Assembly (NCBI GenBank): GCA_964035545.1
Contig: OZ037767.1
Coordinates: 20,934,628-20,998,627 of the forward strand
DNA length: 64,000 nucleotides
Direction of reading: 5' to 3'
Source: Bugula neritina
Taxonomy: Eukaryota; Bryozoa; Gymnolaemata; Cheilostomatida; Bugulidae
The translations under genes and the position numbers were made by a program. Numbering within the stretch: position 1 is the first letter of the stretch; each line of letters begins with the position of its first letter. This document shows positions 1 through 11,900 of this stretch, in pieces. The notes below the pieces were generated by a model. That model was not told the DNA's origin. It worked only from the letters and a program-made list of their open reading frames with translations, and did no database searches.

Positions 1-136
1 TATATTCTCTAGCTTTCTATATTCTCTAGCTTTCTATACTCTCTACCTTTCTATATTCTCTACCTTTCTATATTCTCTACCTTTCTATATTCTCTACCTT
101 TCTATATTCTCTACCTTTCTATATTCTCTAGCTTTT
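1..136. repeat. 17-bp minisatellite at the left edge of the window
   Basis: About seven or eight tandem copies of a 17-bp unit, tatattctctacctttc with a c/g variant (tagctttc). It begins at base 1, so the array probably continues to the left. It is pyrimidine-rich on the plus strand, as an intronic tract before a 3' splice site would be, but no exon follows that I can recognise. Confidence 0.9.
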
Positions 137-256
137 TCTGGAAAGCCATTTAGATTTGATGCATTGAACCAGGTCAAAACTAAGCATTTCTTCATGCATT
201 GGATCCACACACTACTGGGTTTAAATGAGTGGAGAGGAAATGCAATGCTGTGATTC

Positions 257-302
257 TTTTAGTTATGGGAGAAAACCAATTGGTTTTCTCCCATAACTAA
301 AA
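257..302. repeat. Perfect 46-bp palindrome
   Basis: The 23-bp left arm (257-279, starting ttttagttatgggag) is followed with no spacer by its exact reverse complement (280-302), centred on ccaattgg. Such loop-less inverted repeats extrude as cruciforms and are usually unstable. It could be a joined pair of transposon ends. No protein-coding feature surrounds it. Confidence 0.9.
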
Positions 303-1165
303 AACTCCCTCAGTCATACTAATGATAAGCTTATTATAGTTTAAATTGGTGACTAGGGACTCCTAAACTTCAAGCAACTCCAATAGTTACCAACTCAACA
401 ACTACTTCTGTGCCTCTTCTCATTGACAGACAACATGATTGGTTTCGCAGCCATGACTTTGCTGTGAATACAATGAACGGGTGGATGTCTATATAACCAC
501 CCAGAAAGTTTGACTTTCCTTGCCTCAGTCTACGTTTTCTCTTCTCATTATTTGAAACCCTTAACACTTGGCTAAGTAGCTAAGTGTTGATTGATATGTA
601 ATCACGTTTGCTTTAGTCTGACGTCACGAAAGTACTTCCTGTTGACTATTCGCTGTGCACTAAACTCCGGCTCACCTCTGAGTACGACCTTACCACTCTG
701 ACTGAAGCATCTCTCGGAGATGAGAGTCAAGCTTTGGCAGACTTTATAATGGGTCAGGTCTGTACCAATTTCCTCTACAATTATATGATACACCAAAATA
801 TATGATATGATAATATGCGATATGATATGCCGATATGATGATAAAATCTAAGCTGATATGGTAAGAAGTGGTATAACATGATATAATGAGATATCATAAC
901 ATAAAATACCATGTGATCAGACATGATATAATAATCACATTCCATTTCCTACTAAGATCAGCAAGTATGTAAGACAAACCAATCCATTGCAGAAAGAATC
1001 ATCTTTGGCGAATGGATTTATTAAACACCTTCACTATTACACATTTCCCGACTTGCCATGGATTAATCTGTTTCCTCGTACCACTTCAGACAAGACAAAG
1101 AGCAGGTTGGTTTCTCCCAGTCTTGTATAATGATTCTCTCTTTTCTAGAGATGTATCCGGTTTAA
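303..1165. other. No recognisable gene
   Basis: AT-rich, with a stretch of repeated 'atatgat' words around 800-930. Short minus-strand open frames at 370-567 and 602-796 show no family motif and no good splice context. I see nothing else to annotate. Confidence 0.5.
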
Positions 1166-1167
1166 AC

Positions 1168-1306
1168 TGTTATATATGGTACATTGGTGGTGTTATATAT
1201 ATATGGTACATTGGTGGTGTTATATATATATATGGTACATTGGTGGTGTTATATATATATGGTACATTGGTGGTGTTATATATGGTACACTGGTGGTGTC
1301 ATGGTG
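1168..1306. repeat. Minisatellite, about 27-bp unit
   Basis: Five imperfect copies containing ggtacattggtggtgttata, separated by a variable number of ta dinucleotides, so unit length varies with the internal TA run. The plus-strand open frame across it is a product of the repeat. Confidence 0.85.
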
Positions 1307-2108
1307 GCTAAATACCAAGCTTTAGTTTTCTCTCAACTTTTTTCTCATAATTTCTTTTAAAATTTTAAAATGTTTTAAATTTTTCTGGTAAATGCTTTAA
1401 TTGCAGATTAGTTTTTAATAGCTTCAACAAATACTGAATCTTCAACATTTTGTTTGTTTTTAAATAACTAATCTCTTTGTCGATAAATAAACATATTGTC
1501 TATACATAAGCATACTGTCTATAAATAACATGCCTGCCTATTTTAAGCTCGTTGCCAGCCGAGGCACATTCTACACTGAAGATGCAATGGAAGTCAGCGT
1601 TTCAATCAGCCTATAATGGTCTGGTAACGAATTCCTCCAATCAGAGTTACTTTTACATGCTGTGTGACAGCTTCACTGTATTGTTTACTAGGTGAGAGTA
1701 TTCAGTTATTCTCGAATGGCTGATTTTTTGTTGACCTATTTGTGAACTTTGACATATAAATCAGTATATTACTTTGCATAACAGTTGGAAAAGTAGTGAT
1801 AACTAATTGATTTAATTTAGACACTTGTTTCTTTAAAAATATTTACATCTGCTTAGCTAAACATTTAAAGCTATGGAAAAAGTGAATTGTTGAAGCTGAG
1901 ACAGTGTACTATTGGAATAGCTAAACATTGAAATAAGCTTCCTCTTTTCTCAATTTTACTTAAGCTGAAGGTTAAAGTTCATTGTTTCAAAAATGTTTGA
2001 TTTTTTGGTATACCAGTAACTTTTCTACTGTATGCTGTCTTAACTTGTTTATTTAATGCTGCCGTTACCTGTTAAAGGTGTCAGAAGTGTGAGGTGCTGT
2101 CAGCTGTC
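1307..2108. other. No recognisable gene; upstream region of the 2.1-4.8 kb gene
   Basis: AT-rich sequence with no clear coding exon, TATA-type promoter or repeat array. Any promoter for the plus-strand gene whose first codon I place at 2109 should lie here, but I cannot point to one. Confidence 0.4.
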
Positions 2109-4831
2109 ATGTCACCCACAACAAGAGGTTTCAGGCAGCATCTTCAAAATAAGGGTTTGTGGATTTTAAACTTATCTTGATAGAATATTACGGTTTGACT
2201 TAACACATGTGACTGAGAAAATTAGTAATACACGATAAAACATAGAGCATTGCAACTGGTGGATGAAACCATTCTAATGGGTAAGTTAGTACAGTATTAT
2301 ATGTAAGTACACTATTGTCTGTAAGTTAGTACACTGCTGTCTGTAAGTATGTACACTATTGTCTGTAAGTACACCACTGTCTGCAAGTACATTATTGTCT
2401 GTAAGTACACTATTGTCTGTAAGTAAGTACACTGCTGTCTGTAAGTACACTGTTGTGTGTAAGTATGAACACTGCTGTCTGTAAGTACAGTACTGTCTGT
2501 AAATACACTGTAAGTATGTACACTGCTGTTCACAGGTGAGAGTTCCTTAGTAGGTAACATTCCACTTGAATGTTGATTGCAATTTTAATCAAAGTTTATT
2601 TTGTTGAGTGAGTTGAGGCAGTTCCTTTGATGACCTACCTGGTAGTCAATCAAATGAACGTGTTTCGAATGATGCCTCTGATACTCAACTTTGTGGGACT
2701 TGTATGTTCAGCAACTAAAGTAGTCCTGTAGCCCAGGCTAAATGTAACTCAGACTACTCATAACTCAGACTACACATAACTCAGACTACACATCTAATCT
2801 GGATAAAATTCTCTCCCGGGAAGGCTCTAGACAATCAAATAGAGCATCTCTGTGCTGTTTTATGTAATGTTCTCTTCAGGTTTTAATCCATACGTTGGCA
2901 AGTAATTTTAGAATGTAAAGTTGTTGATTTTGTTTTGGTGATTTTGTGAAATATCAGATTTCACTAGCTTGTAAAACTTTAATTAAAGCTGTCAGTACCT
3001 ATCAAAAGTCTAGCATAACAAAATAATAGTTTTAGACTAAATATTATTTTTCATGTTAAAATCATACATATTGAAATGTAATTATATTATTATCCTATTA
3101 TATATATTTGTAGGAATAGAGTTTTCCCTTCCCATTTCTGATGAACCTAATAAAGATAGCCCAGTCTCTTCTCACAGGTAAAAATGAGTTTGTAATATTA
3201 AACTAAATCTGCTCCAATTTCAAGGGATGATTCCTGATCTTGTCTGACGTGTTTTACTTATAAATATATAAGAAGACTCTATCTTCAAGACCTAATATAC
3301 AGCATTGAAAGGCAGGATTTTATATGAGAGGGTAACTCCAAACTGTGTGTTCTGCCACTGCCACTCAACGTGTTGCTGTATCTTGTGCTGCTGGTTTAGG
3401 ACTCAGTGTGGTTCAAAAGACTCCCAGTCTAATGTTTCATCTCTGACTGATGGAAATAGTGTGAGTGGAGCCGATAGTTTAGAGACCAGCAAACAGGGTG
3501 TAGCTGAAGAAGACCCGCTCGAATGGCTTGAGGATATTGGGCTAGAAAAGTCTCAATTTCCATCTTTGCGAGCTGCTAAAGTACAAATGTATGAAGTTTA
3601 TACATAATAATCTGTACCTGCTTTTTCACACATGTAATCATCAGTAACATCATTTCTCATTTGTTGGTGACGAGGAATTATCCTATCTTACTCTGATTTT
3701 AGAAATAGTTTGTCACCTCAGACTTTTTACCTGCTGAAAATGATTCGATGTCTTCTTTCATTTTATTTAGCCATTCCTTGATCACTAATGACCAATTATA
3801 TAGTTGTGGGAATTTATTGTTCAAGTCTAAATGGTTTTATTGTTACGACAATTAATATGGGAATTTCTCTATTAGTTGACTGGTTCTGAACAATTTGTCT
3901 GCTGATTAGTTGTCTTCCCACTGAAGGGAACTTCTCAATGTGAGATTTATGCTTCATTATTCAAAGCTCAATACTCTTTCAACTAAACAATCATATAATT
4001 ATTTGCTTTGAAACATTATTTGTTAGACTTGAAAACACATTACAGGGAAGAAGAGTCTTTCAAAAAGATAGACTATCGCCCGTCCTCTACGTTATGTATC
4101 ACTGGAAGAAAAATGTTGGATAAACTAAAGGTCTTCTTAACAGACTACAACAAGACCATCGGTGTGACTGGCCCTTATGCCAACACACCTCCCACTATTC
4201 TATCCAGGAAATCTTTTCTCAACGCCACAATCAAGAAACTCGAGGTTCACATCTCTTAATATCTCATATTTGTTGTAAAATATTTTGACTATAATTTTAT
4301 TCTATAGATTATACCTAAGTTTAGTATTGTTAGTGATGCGTTTTTTTGTAACTTCCTTTTGTGTTTTGCTGGATATCTAAAAACTTTTTATAAAAATGGA
4401 AGATGTATTGCTATTGTACAGGTGAGATCTGGAGTTTTGATGGACGAAAGAGGAGAGAGGCAAAGTTATCTCGACTTGATAGGTCCGGTATTGCCAGGCA
4501 TAATTAATGACTTGTTCACTGATGTGATTAGCACTGTGCCGTCACACCACGCAGTACATGTCCATCAAGTTAATCTTCATAACAGCTACGTCTGCAACTC
4601 AGTGTACAGAACTTGTGACCACTCTTGTCGCCCTGACATTCGACACTCGGATAGCGCGACATCTGCTTTTAAGTATCATGGAGGTAGTTTCTATTTCACT
4701 GATGTGAAAAAGGTAAAGCGTGAGATCAGTTACTGAAAGCACTTTTGGATCCCCCCCAGGAAGATGGATCTCTAAATCAGTATGATGCCTTGCATTACCT
4801 GCTACTATGTGTTGCTGTGGCTGTTATATAA
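2109..4831 (+). CDS. Unrecognised 286-aa protein with hydrophobic C-terminal tail, six exons
   Basis: Exons 2109-2154, 3114-3177, 3400-3588, 4046-4244, 4422-4712 and 4760-4831 join in phase to 861 nt with a TAA stop. The start is inferred from the only upstream ATG whose exon ends in the phase needed by exon 2; its donor (AAGG|gtttgt) is weak, as is the exon 4 donor (GAG|gttcac). Residues 20-75 are Ser- and Asp-rich. An acidic/aromatic motif EEDPLEWLEDIGLEKSQFPS follows, then a basic stretch. Exon 5 holds His and Cys residues (HAVHVHQ, then VCNSVYRTCDHSC) that could bind metal. The last 11 or so residues (LLLCVAVAVI) are hydrophobic, like a short tail anchor. The final intron is only 47 nt. 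It converges on CMTR1, 1.1 kb away. I do not recognise the family and propose no function. The exons in the middle are more certain than the first one. Confidence 0.68.
2282..2525 (+). repeat. 18-bp minisatellite built on gtaagtacactattgtct
   Basis: About thirteen units of 17-21 bp in the first intron of the plus-strand gene. Almost every unit contains TCTGTAAGT, a near-consensus 5' splice site, on the gene's own strand. The annotated donor of this intron (2155) is weak by comparison. This could be coincidence or a source of decoy splice sites. Confidence 0.85.
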
Positions 4832-5943
4832 TATATGATATTTACTCCCTTTGAAAGTTTATTGTCAACGTGGCTACTGATAAAGCTAAAAACCTATGGA
4901 GATTGAAAGCATCGGCTAAAATAAGGGGGTTGCTTCATGAGCCTTTTTAATAATTATTCTCATTGTTCATTTTCCATGATTGGTTGAGCAGTTGAGAAAT
5001 AACTTATTTTCAAGACTTATTGTTGCTGAAACAAAATAACTTTGACATAAATGTCCCAGGAGGGACATTGGAAAACTTATTGTTTATTTACAGGTGGTGC
5101 AAAAAACATTTCTTTATCTTTATTGAGTACACCGGAATGTTACTATCTCAATGTAGTTACCTAACAATTCTGTTTGTACAATGGTACGTTTAACCAACAT
5201 TTTTTTCACTTTTTATCCTGAGATTTTGAATTTACAGTTTTATGCATCATGAAAGATGTTTCCGTTATTAAGTAAATTCTCTATTTTGAAAATATAGAAA
5301 ATAAAATCTTAATAAATTAGGAAAATATTTCTACACCCACACTTCTTGCTTTTTTAGCGACAGCATGTTGCAATGATACGGTTTTTAGCACATAGAATAG
5401 GCTCACAATTTACACGATAGGGTAGAAGCTTGCATCTACTTTAAGAACAAATTCTCATTGACTAGCTGAAAGGGATTGATAATGTAACATGACGAGATTC
5501 CAGCCTTGATCAAAATGATTGGTTAAAATTTGAATTTTATTTTCAATAACTTTGCTATAACAAAAATAATTACATTTATACTAAGCAACTACATTATTGG
5601 TTGATAGTTGACCTAAAAGTTATTACGTTGGCATGCAATAAGATCTGAGCATGCACTTTTCCCTTTTTTCCTGTCCAACTTCAAATGTACATACTAGATG
5701 TCAATTAATGCGCGTCTTTATGATAATTAGATTACCAACATAAAACCGAAAAACATATTCTAGTATAGAGTTTTTCATAAACAACTTACATAAGCTTATA
5801 CAATATAATAGATTGATAAAAGTGATTGGCAATATACATTATATATACAAATTGCAAGGCTATATCATTCAGCAACGATTGGTTGTGAGGAGATGCGATT
5901 TACTAGAGGCGAGCGTGGTTTGTCTGCAACTACCGGTTTGTGA
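4832..5943. other. Intergenic space between convergent genes
   Basis: Holds the 3' untranslated regions of the unknown plus-strand gene and, from the other side, CMTR1. AATAAA-type words occur on the plus strand near 5300-5320. I cannot identify the CMTR1 polyadenylation signal with confidence. No coding sequence seen. Confidence 0.5.
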
Positions 5944-8900
5944 TTAGTGTTGAGGAAGCCATGGCATCAGACTCCTTATCCACTCGTCCATTTCCGCTGT
6001 CAAATTCACCAGCTTGTCTCGAGTAGACAAGTTTTTCGAGCTCAGCAAAATTTTATTCTTCATGCAGTACGTAGAATTGGAGAATGCCGAGCCAGGGCTC
6101 TTATATGTTGACTGCTTTGACTCGATGTTATAGAAATATTTCTGTCTTTGAGATTGGCTGTAGGCCATAGTCCACGGCTTACAAATGTAAGGCACGAAAT
6201 GCAAACCAGCAAAGGTGTGGCAGCAATTAGCGTGATTGTGAAAGTCAGCTGCATAGCATAGCCTCGGCTCTGAGCCACATCCTTTTACTAACCTGTAATT
6301 ACAGTTGAATAAAACATTGTCAATCATGCATTGAAGAGTTACAAAGGCTTATATTAGCTGCTCACATAAGAAATGGATATATGCTTGTCCAATAAGCACA
6401 TGTGTATGATATACATATTACTAGATGTAAACAGATTCAATTAACCTGAAATTCAGGTGATTAGAGAGTAGAGCTGGGATCTCCTCTATTCTGTACAATT
6501 GTTTCACTCGAATTGGAGAGAGTCGAGTTCTACTCGTTCGAGTTATTGAACTGACAAACATCTTGGCCGTTTCCAGTCTCACGTTGTAACTATGTTTTCG
6601 CCAGTCTTCTCCGTACAGGAACAGGATGTCAATGATGTGAAGCGCATACATCTTCCTTCAACAAACACAACAGGTGATAATTGTAGCGTTATCTGCAGCT
6701 TTCATCACAGTACTGAATTGACCTTGTTGTGGACTAAGTGTATCAGTGTTATTCTGCTGAGTATACATTTACAATATAATTGAAATTAAGAAGTTATGCA
6801 GATGTAAGAAATTACACTATATTAGGGTAGGTACTATTACTGACCTTTGACCTTTGCCTTCTCCTTTGAGTTCTGGTAAAACTTCAGCCACAAAGAGTGT
6901 ATCCTTGGGGATGTCCAACTGCAGAGGACAGTTGGAGTCGTCAGAATATACACGTTTCCAGGAGCTGTTACTTATACCATCCCATCTGAACACGTGGGCT
7001 CTGCCCATTGAGTAGAAATAGTGCAGACTGGGAGCTGTAGACATGTTCAATGTACCTACAAGATAGATATACGGATAGTATACAGTATACACTAGATAGG
7101 CAGTAGATATACAGATAGTATACAGTAGATATACAGATAGTATACAGTAGATATACAGATAGTATACAATAGATATGCAGATAGTATACAGAAGATATAC
7201 AGATAGTATACAACAGATATACAGATAGTATACAATAGATATACAGATAGTATACAGTAGATATACAGATAGTATACAGTAGATATACAGACAGTATACA
7301 GTAGATATACAGATAGTATACAGTAGATATACAGAGGACGTACCTGTTACAAACACCTTGTAATCATACGCACTCCTCACTTCTTTACGTATCTCCTCCA
7401 AGTCACATGGTACACACTCCCCGAGTGGTGTCAGCGGTTCATGACTTAGTAACCTCTGCACCCTCTCTCCGGCATCACCTTTCTCTGGAGCAGACCGTAG
7501 CTCGTTGGGAACCTGAAACACACTTGCTAAGTCATCAATGAGAAATACTAGAGATCAGTTCAAGTTGTTCAAATACTCAGTGTGGTGACTAACAAGAGCA
7601 GATAACTTTAAATAATAAGAGTAGAAATGCACTCAGTACACCTGTACTAGGAGACCTTAATCTTTCAAAGAGAAAGTGAAACTACAAACATACATTATAC
7701 ATACAGAGTATCAAACAGCTAATGAAAGTGAAACTACACTCACATCCCATATACTTAAACACTCATTCCTTATTTCAGTTTGCCGCTCATCTCTAAGGTT
7801 GGCGTTCTTTGCAAAGACTTGTATCTTCTTCAGATTGAGTGACTGGAGTTGACCCAAGTCGCAGTTTGATTGGTAAATATAGTCATAAAACTCCTGATCA
7901 TCTGTAAACATACACATGACCTTGACATATTTTATATGTTTCCCCGAATAAGCAAATATTCTTTGAAGTTGTATCTTTTTGATCACATGACCACACTGTC
8001 TGGTCAACTGAAATAGACTAAAGGATTGTCTTTCCCTGCAATACTCCCTTTTAGGAACGGGTTATAGCTTTATTATTAGAATTTCATATATATGGAAGTC
8101 ACTCAATCAATACATTAGCACAAAATGTTGGTAAAATACCTTATTAGCACATGATATCATAGAAACTCACCTTTAAGTGTGTCAAAGTCAACCAGATGCT
8201 GTATACACTTCCTGTGTCTTGTTGTACCGAAGTGGACTTCATCAAATGCAAGATTTACATACGTGAGGTATTGTCTGAGGACGTCACCGGGTTCCGAGCG
8301 GAAACCCTTACAGACAATGTACCGCTCAGAGTTGGCTGGTCGGCTCGTCACTGGCTTCATGATACACACCTTGAAAACACAGTGCAGGTAAACTATAAAC
8401 AGTGCAGGTAAATTATTAACAGTGCAGGTAAACTATCAACAGCACAAATAAAATATTAACAATGCAGGTAAACTATTAACAGCGCAGATATACTATTATC
8501 AACAGCGTAGGTAAATTATAAACAATGCAGGTAATTTATCAACAAGGGAGACAGATTTCCATTGCTATGGCAGAAGATATTGAAATTATTTGATGTTAAT
8601 CATTGTAAGGCAGTAATGGAATGTGTTTAGGAGTTGTTATCTCATGGTGCAGCCTCCTCTTTTCTGATCAATGTAAGTTGTTAATTTCCTTCTGAAAACT
8701 TTCTCAAAATAAATTAAGTGACTTCTTAATATTTTCCAATAAATGGTGAATTAACATAGCCTAATAAACACACAACACTATTGCCCAACACAAATGCATC
8801 TCTCCCAGAGAGTTCATTGGCTGGGCTTCGTTGGAAAACATAGGCTAACTTCTAGTTGAAACATTTAGTCAACCACAATATGATTCGATAGTAACTGCAG

Positions 8901-11900
8901 AAATACGCTTCTCTTTTAGTGTTACACCATAATTACATATGTGAGTTCACTCAATCAGCACCACATGCTTCATATATATGTGACCAGTCGCGACAAAACC
9001 GGGGATGTGGCGGCGTTTATAAAGTGTAGTAAATGAAGGTTTAATTTGGAAATACTTAAATTTGAAATTAATTTCCAGTTTTTAGGTTTTGAACTTTTCT
9101 AATACAAAAAAATCCAAGGATTTCAAAAATCATACTTTCGTAGGCATTTGATGATTCCTTCAGCTCTAAAATTGCATTTAAAGTTGGTAACTAAGGCATT
9201 CAATTTTTTAAATGATGAAAAAATTGCGAAGTTATCAAGTAAAGAAAGAAGACAATTTTAGTCATTTTCATAGCATGAGATCTTGCAAATTTATTTTTTA
9301 TCAAATGAATTTAGCTTACACCTCTTTCTTCGCATTGTCAGAAGCATCGTATTTAAAATCGAAGGCTAGTTTTAGTTTTTCATCGTGCTCCATCCAAAGT
9401 TAGCTTTTAAGTTACTGAGCTGTTTTGCCCTTTGGTGATAAATGCTAAACTTAATCTTTATCTTTAGCGTTCAAGCTTGAAAATCACAACAATGCAGGTA
9501 ATTATACTCAAAACCATCATTTACGCTACTAACTTAGAATTGTTGCTAGGATTATTTGTAGTTATTTTCTTATTAATATTCATACTGATAATATCACTAG
9601 GAGTATGTCTATTCTATATTAGTAACTATTTAAATGACTCTCACTGTGACTCACAGTTTGAGGTACGGTTACTCATAATGATAATCATAATGAATATCAT
9701 TCATGATTTACTGATACTGGTATTTGGCAGTAAAACCAAATGTAGCTCATTAATATTAATAGTATAACTTAAGTAATGATTAATAATTAAATTCACTATT
9801 TGAGTCTGACTCTGAGTTTCGCCTTACTTACTTGATTTACTTGAAGATGCAATCACGTTAGACCACTAGATTAGCGTAAGCACTTGATACTCATACTGAT
9901 AGTATTATATTTATTGATTTATTCTATAGTTGATATTTAAATTTACATTGGATTTACTCTTAGTAACTTTTAGCCTCTGTCTTAGATTTTGTCAATACAG
10001 TTACTGATTACTGTTACGATTAACGGTTCCTTTTGTGATTTTTAAATTAGCTCAAAGTTTTATTTAAAATAATATAATGATAAAATATTTATCACATTAT
10101 GCAGGCTTACAGTTACTGTCAAAGCTCAATTGATAACCCTATTTATATTGATAAAAGCATCACCTCTAACCAAATTGAAATGGTAAATGTGATTAAATGT
10201 AAATGAGTAGAATGATGAAATATTAATGCGAGTTCATGGTGATTCTATAGTTGACTGACTTAGTTCTTCAGTAAGTTACTTTTAGTCTTATTTAGTGAGT
10301 AGTAACACTAACTGAATGCATAAATAGTCTAAACTTTTTAATTTTATTATAAAGGATGAGCAAAAATTTATTCATATTTTAAAGTAATTTATTGAATTCA
10401 AATTGATTTTATAGTAAATGTCTGTAATAGATTCAGTTGCACTTAGCTAGCTTTTTTACTCAATTAAATGCTTGAGTGGTTAATAGACATTGCTTCAAAA
10501 TTGCCAATTGCAGATATGCTAGATATTCAAGTGCATAATGTGTAATTTTACTGATAATACTATGTTAATATAGAATAATCCAATATTCTGTACATTTTAG
10601 AAAGTGGACTTATGAGAGCATTAGAGTGAAGACTTATACCTACACAACTCTACTACCTATCAATCTAACACTTCTAATGTAGACACTCTGAATTTTGGCT
10701 TGCAAGGTTATGGCTTCTGCTTATTTCATTCATAAAAAGGTTTGCAGTCTTTTAATGATGTGCTTGAAAATTTTCAACAATTTTTTTAATTTAAATTGTT
10801 CTGTTTAATTCAATAAATTTAAATGTTGATAAAATGCAGGATGACAATTAACTGCTGCTATAGTAGTACCACAAGAGTGTTTAACCAACTAAATTTTTAT
10901 AATATAACTGCTTATAGTTTCTAATCAAGCTACCGTTTTCTTTTGTTATTTAAAAAAGTCAACATTGTACTTGCAGCTCTGGAATAGACAATAGATGGGT
11001 AGGTTGGCAGGATGGATGTCAAGTAGCAGCATCTATAATTGCTAGAAAATCAGCTGATGATAGTGATGAAGCTTTTGCCACACACATGATGTTATGTGTT
11101 CATACTCATATTATGAAGACCAAGGAAGTAGAAAGATGAAAAGTGCCTTTTTTGCAAAAACCGTAGAAGCTACCTAATTTTCTTTTCTTGATTAGAGTTA
11201 ATTCAAGCACAATGGTTGTATCCAGGCTGGATTTTTTACTGCATTTAATTAATTTTTTAAAATAATGTGTTTGATGTTTTAAATGTGAATATTAATGCCT
11301 AATAAAACTCAAACGTTCTAATAGCTGATTTTATGTTTATATTTTCAACATCAATTGCTAAATTTAGTTGCCGTTAGAGATTATAAAGATATTTATGAAT
11401 GAATCTTGAATGATCTCATAATAGTCAAATGATTTTCTCATAAGTGTTCTACTCATTAAGCAATAACTATGAAACAGCACAGCTCAATAGCTGCAGTTTG
11501 ATATATTACACAATATATTAGAGGAGAGGAAGATATTCAATGTATAACAGGAAGCAGCTGCCATTTTGTTTTATATGACTTCCTGCTGACTTGGATGCCT
11601 AATTTAAATATCTCAACACACAAACTTGCTGAAACATCCTCTTCTTTGCTGGAATTGTTAAACCTTTCATTAAATAAACAAAATAAAAAGCAAATTGACA
11701 AATGAATTAGACAAAAGGTTTGGCGGCCATATTTGACCTAATCTTAAGTTGAGGCAGCATGAAATTTAATTTAACAGAAAGCCCAAATTTTCACAATTAT
11801 TTTGGTACCAAATTTGTCACCATTCCTATTATACAAAGACCCGTTGCTAAGGCTTGTAAATTGTAAACAAATAATTCTCAACTTATTCTAGAGTTGCCAA

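Noticed and set aside
6817-7521. A single 234-codon minus-strand frame as one exon
   Set aside because: The middle is the 22-bp repeat; the flanks are two CMTR1 exons (7512-7344 and 7055-6845) with good splice sites and matching phase.
9477-9767. Plus-strand 96-codon hydrophobic frame
   Set aside because: Hydrophobic because the DNA is AT-rich simple sequence; no family match, splice signals or codon bias.
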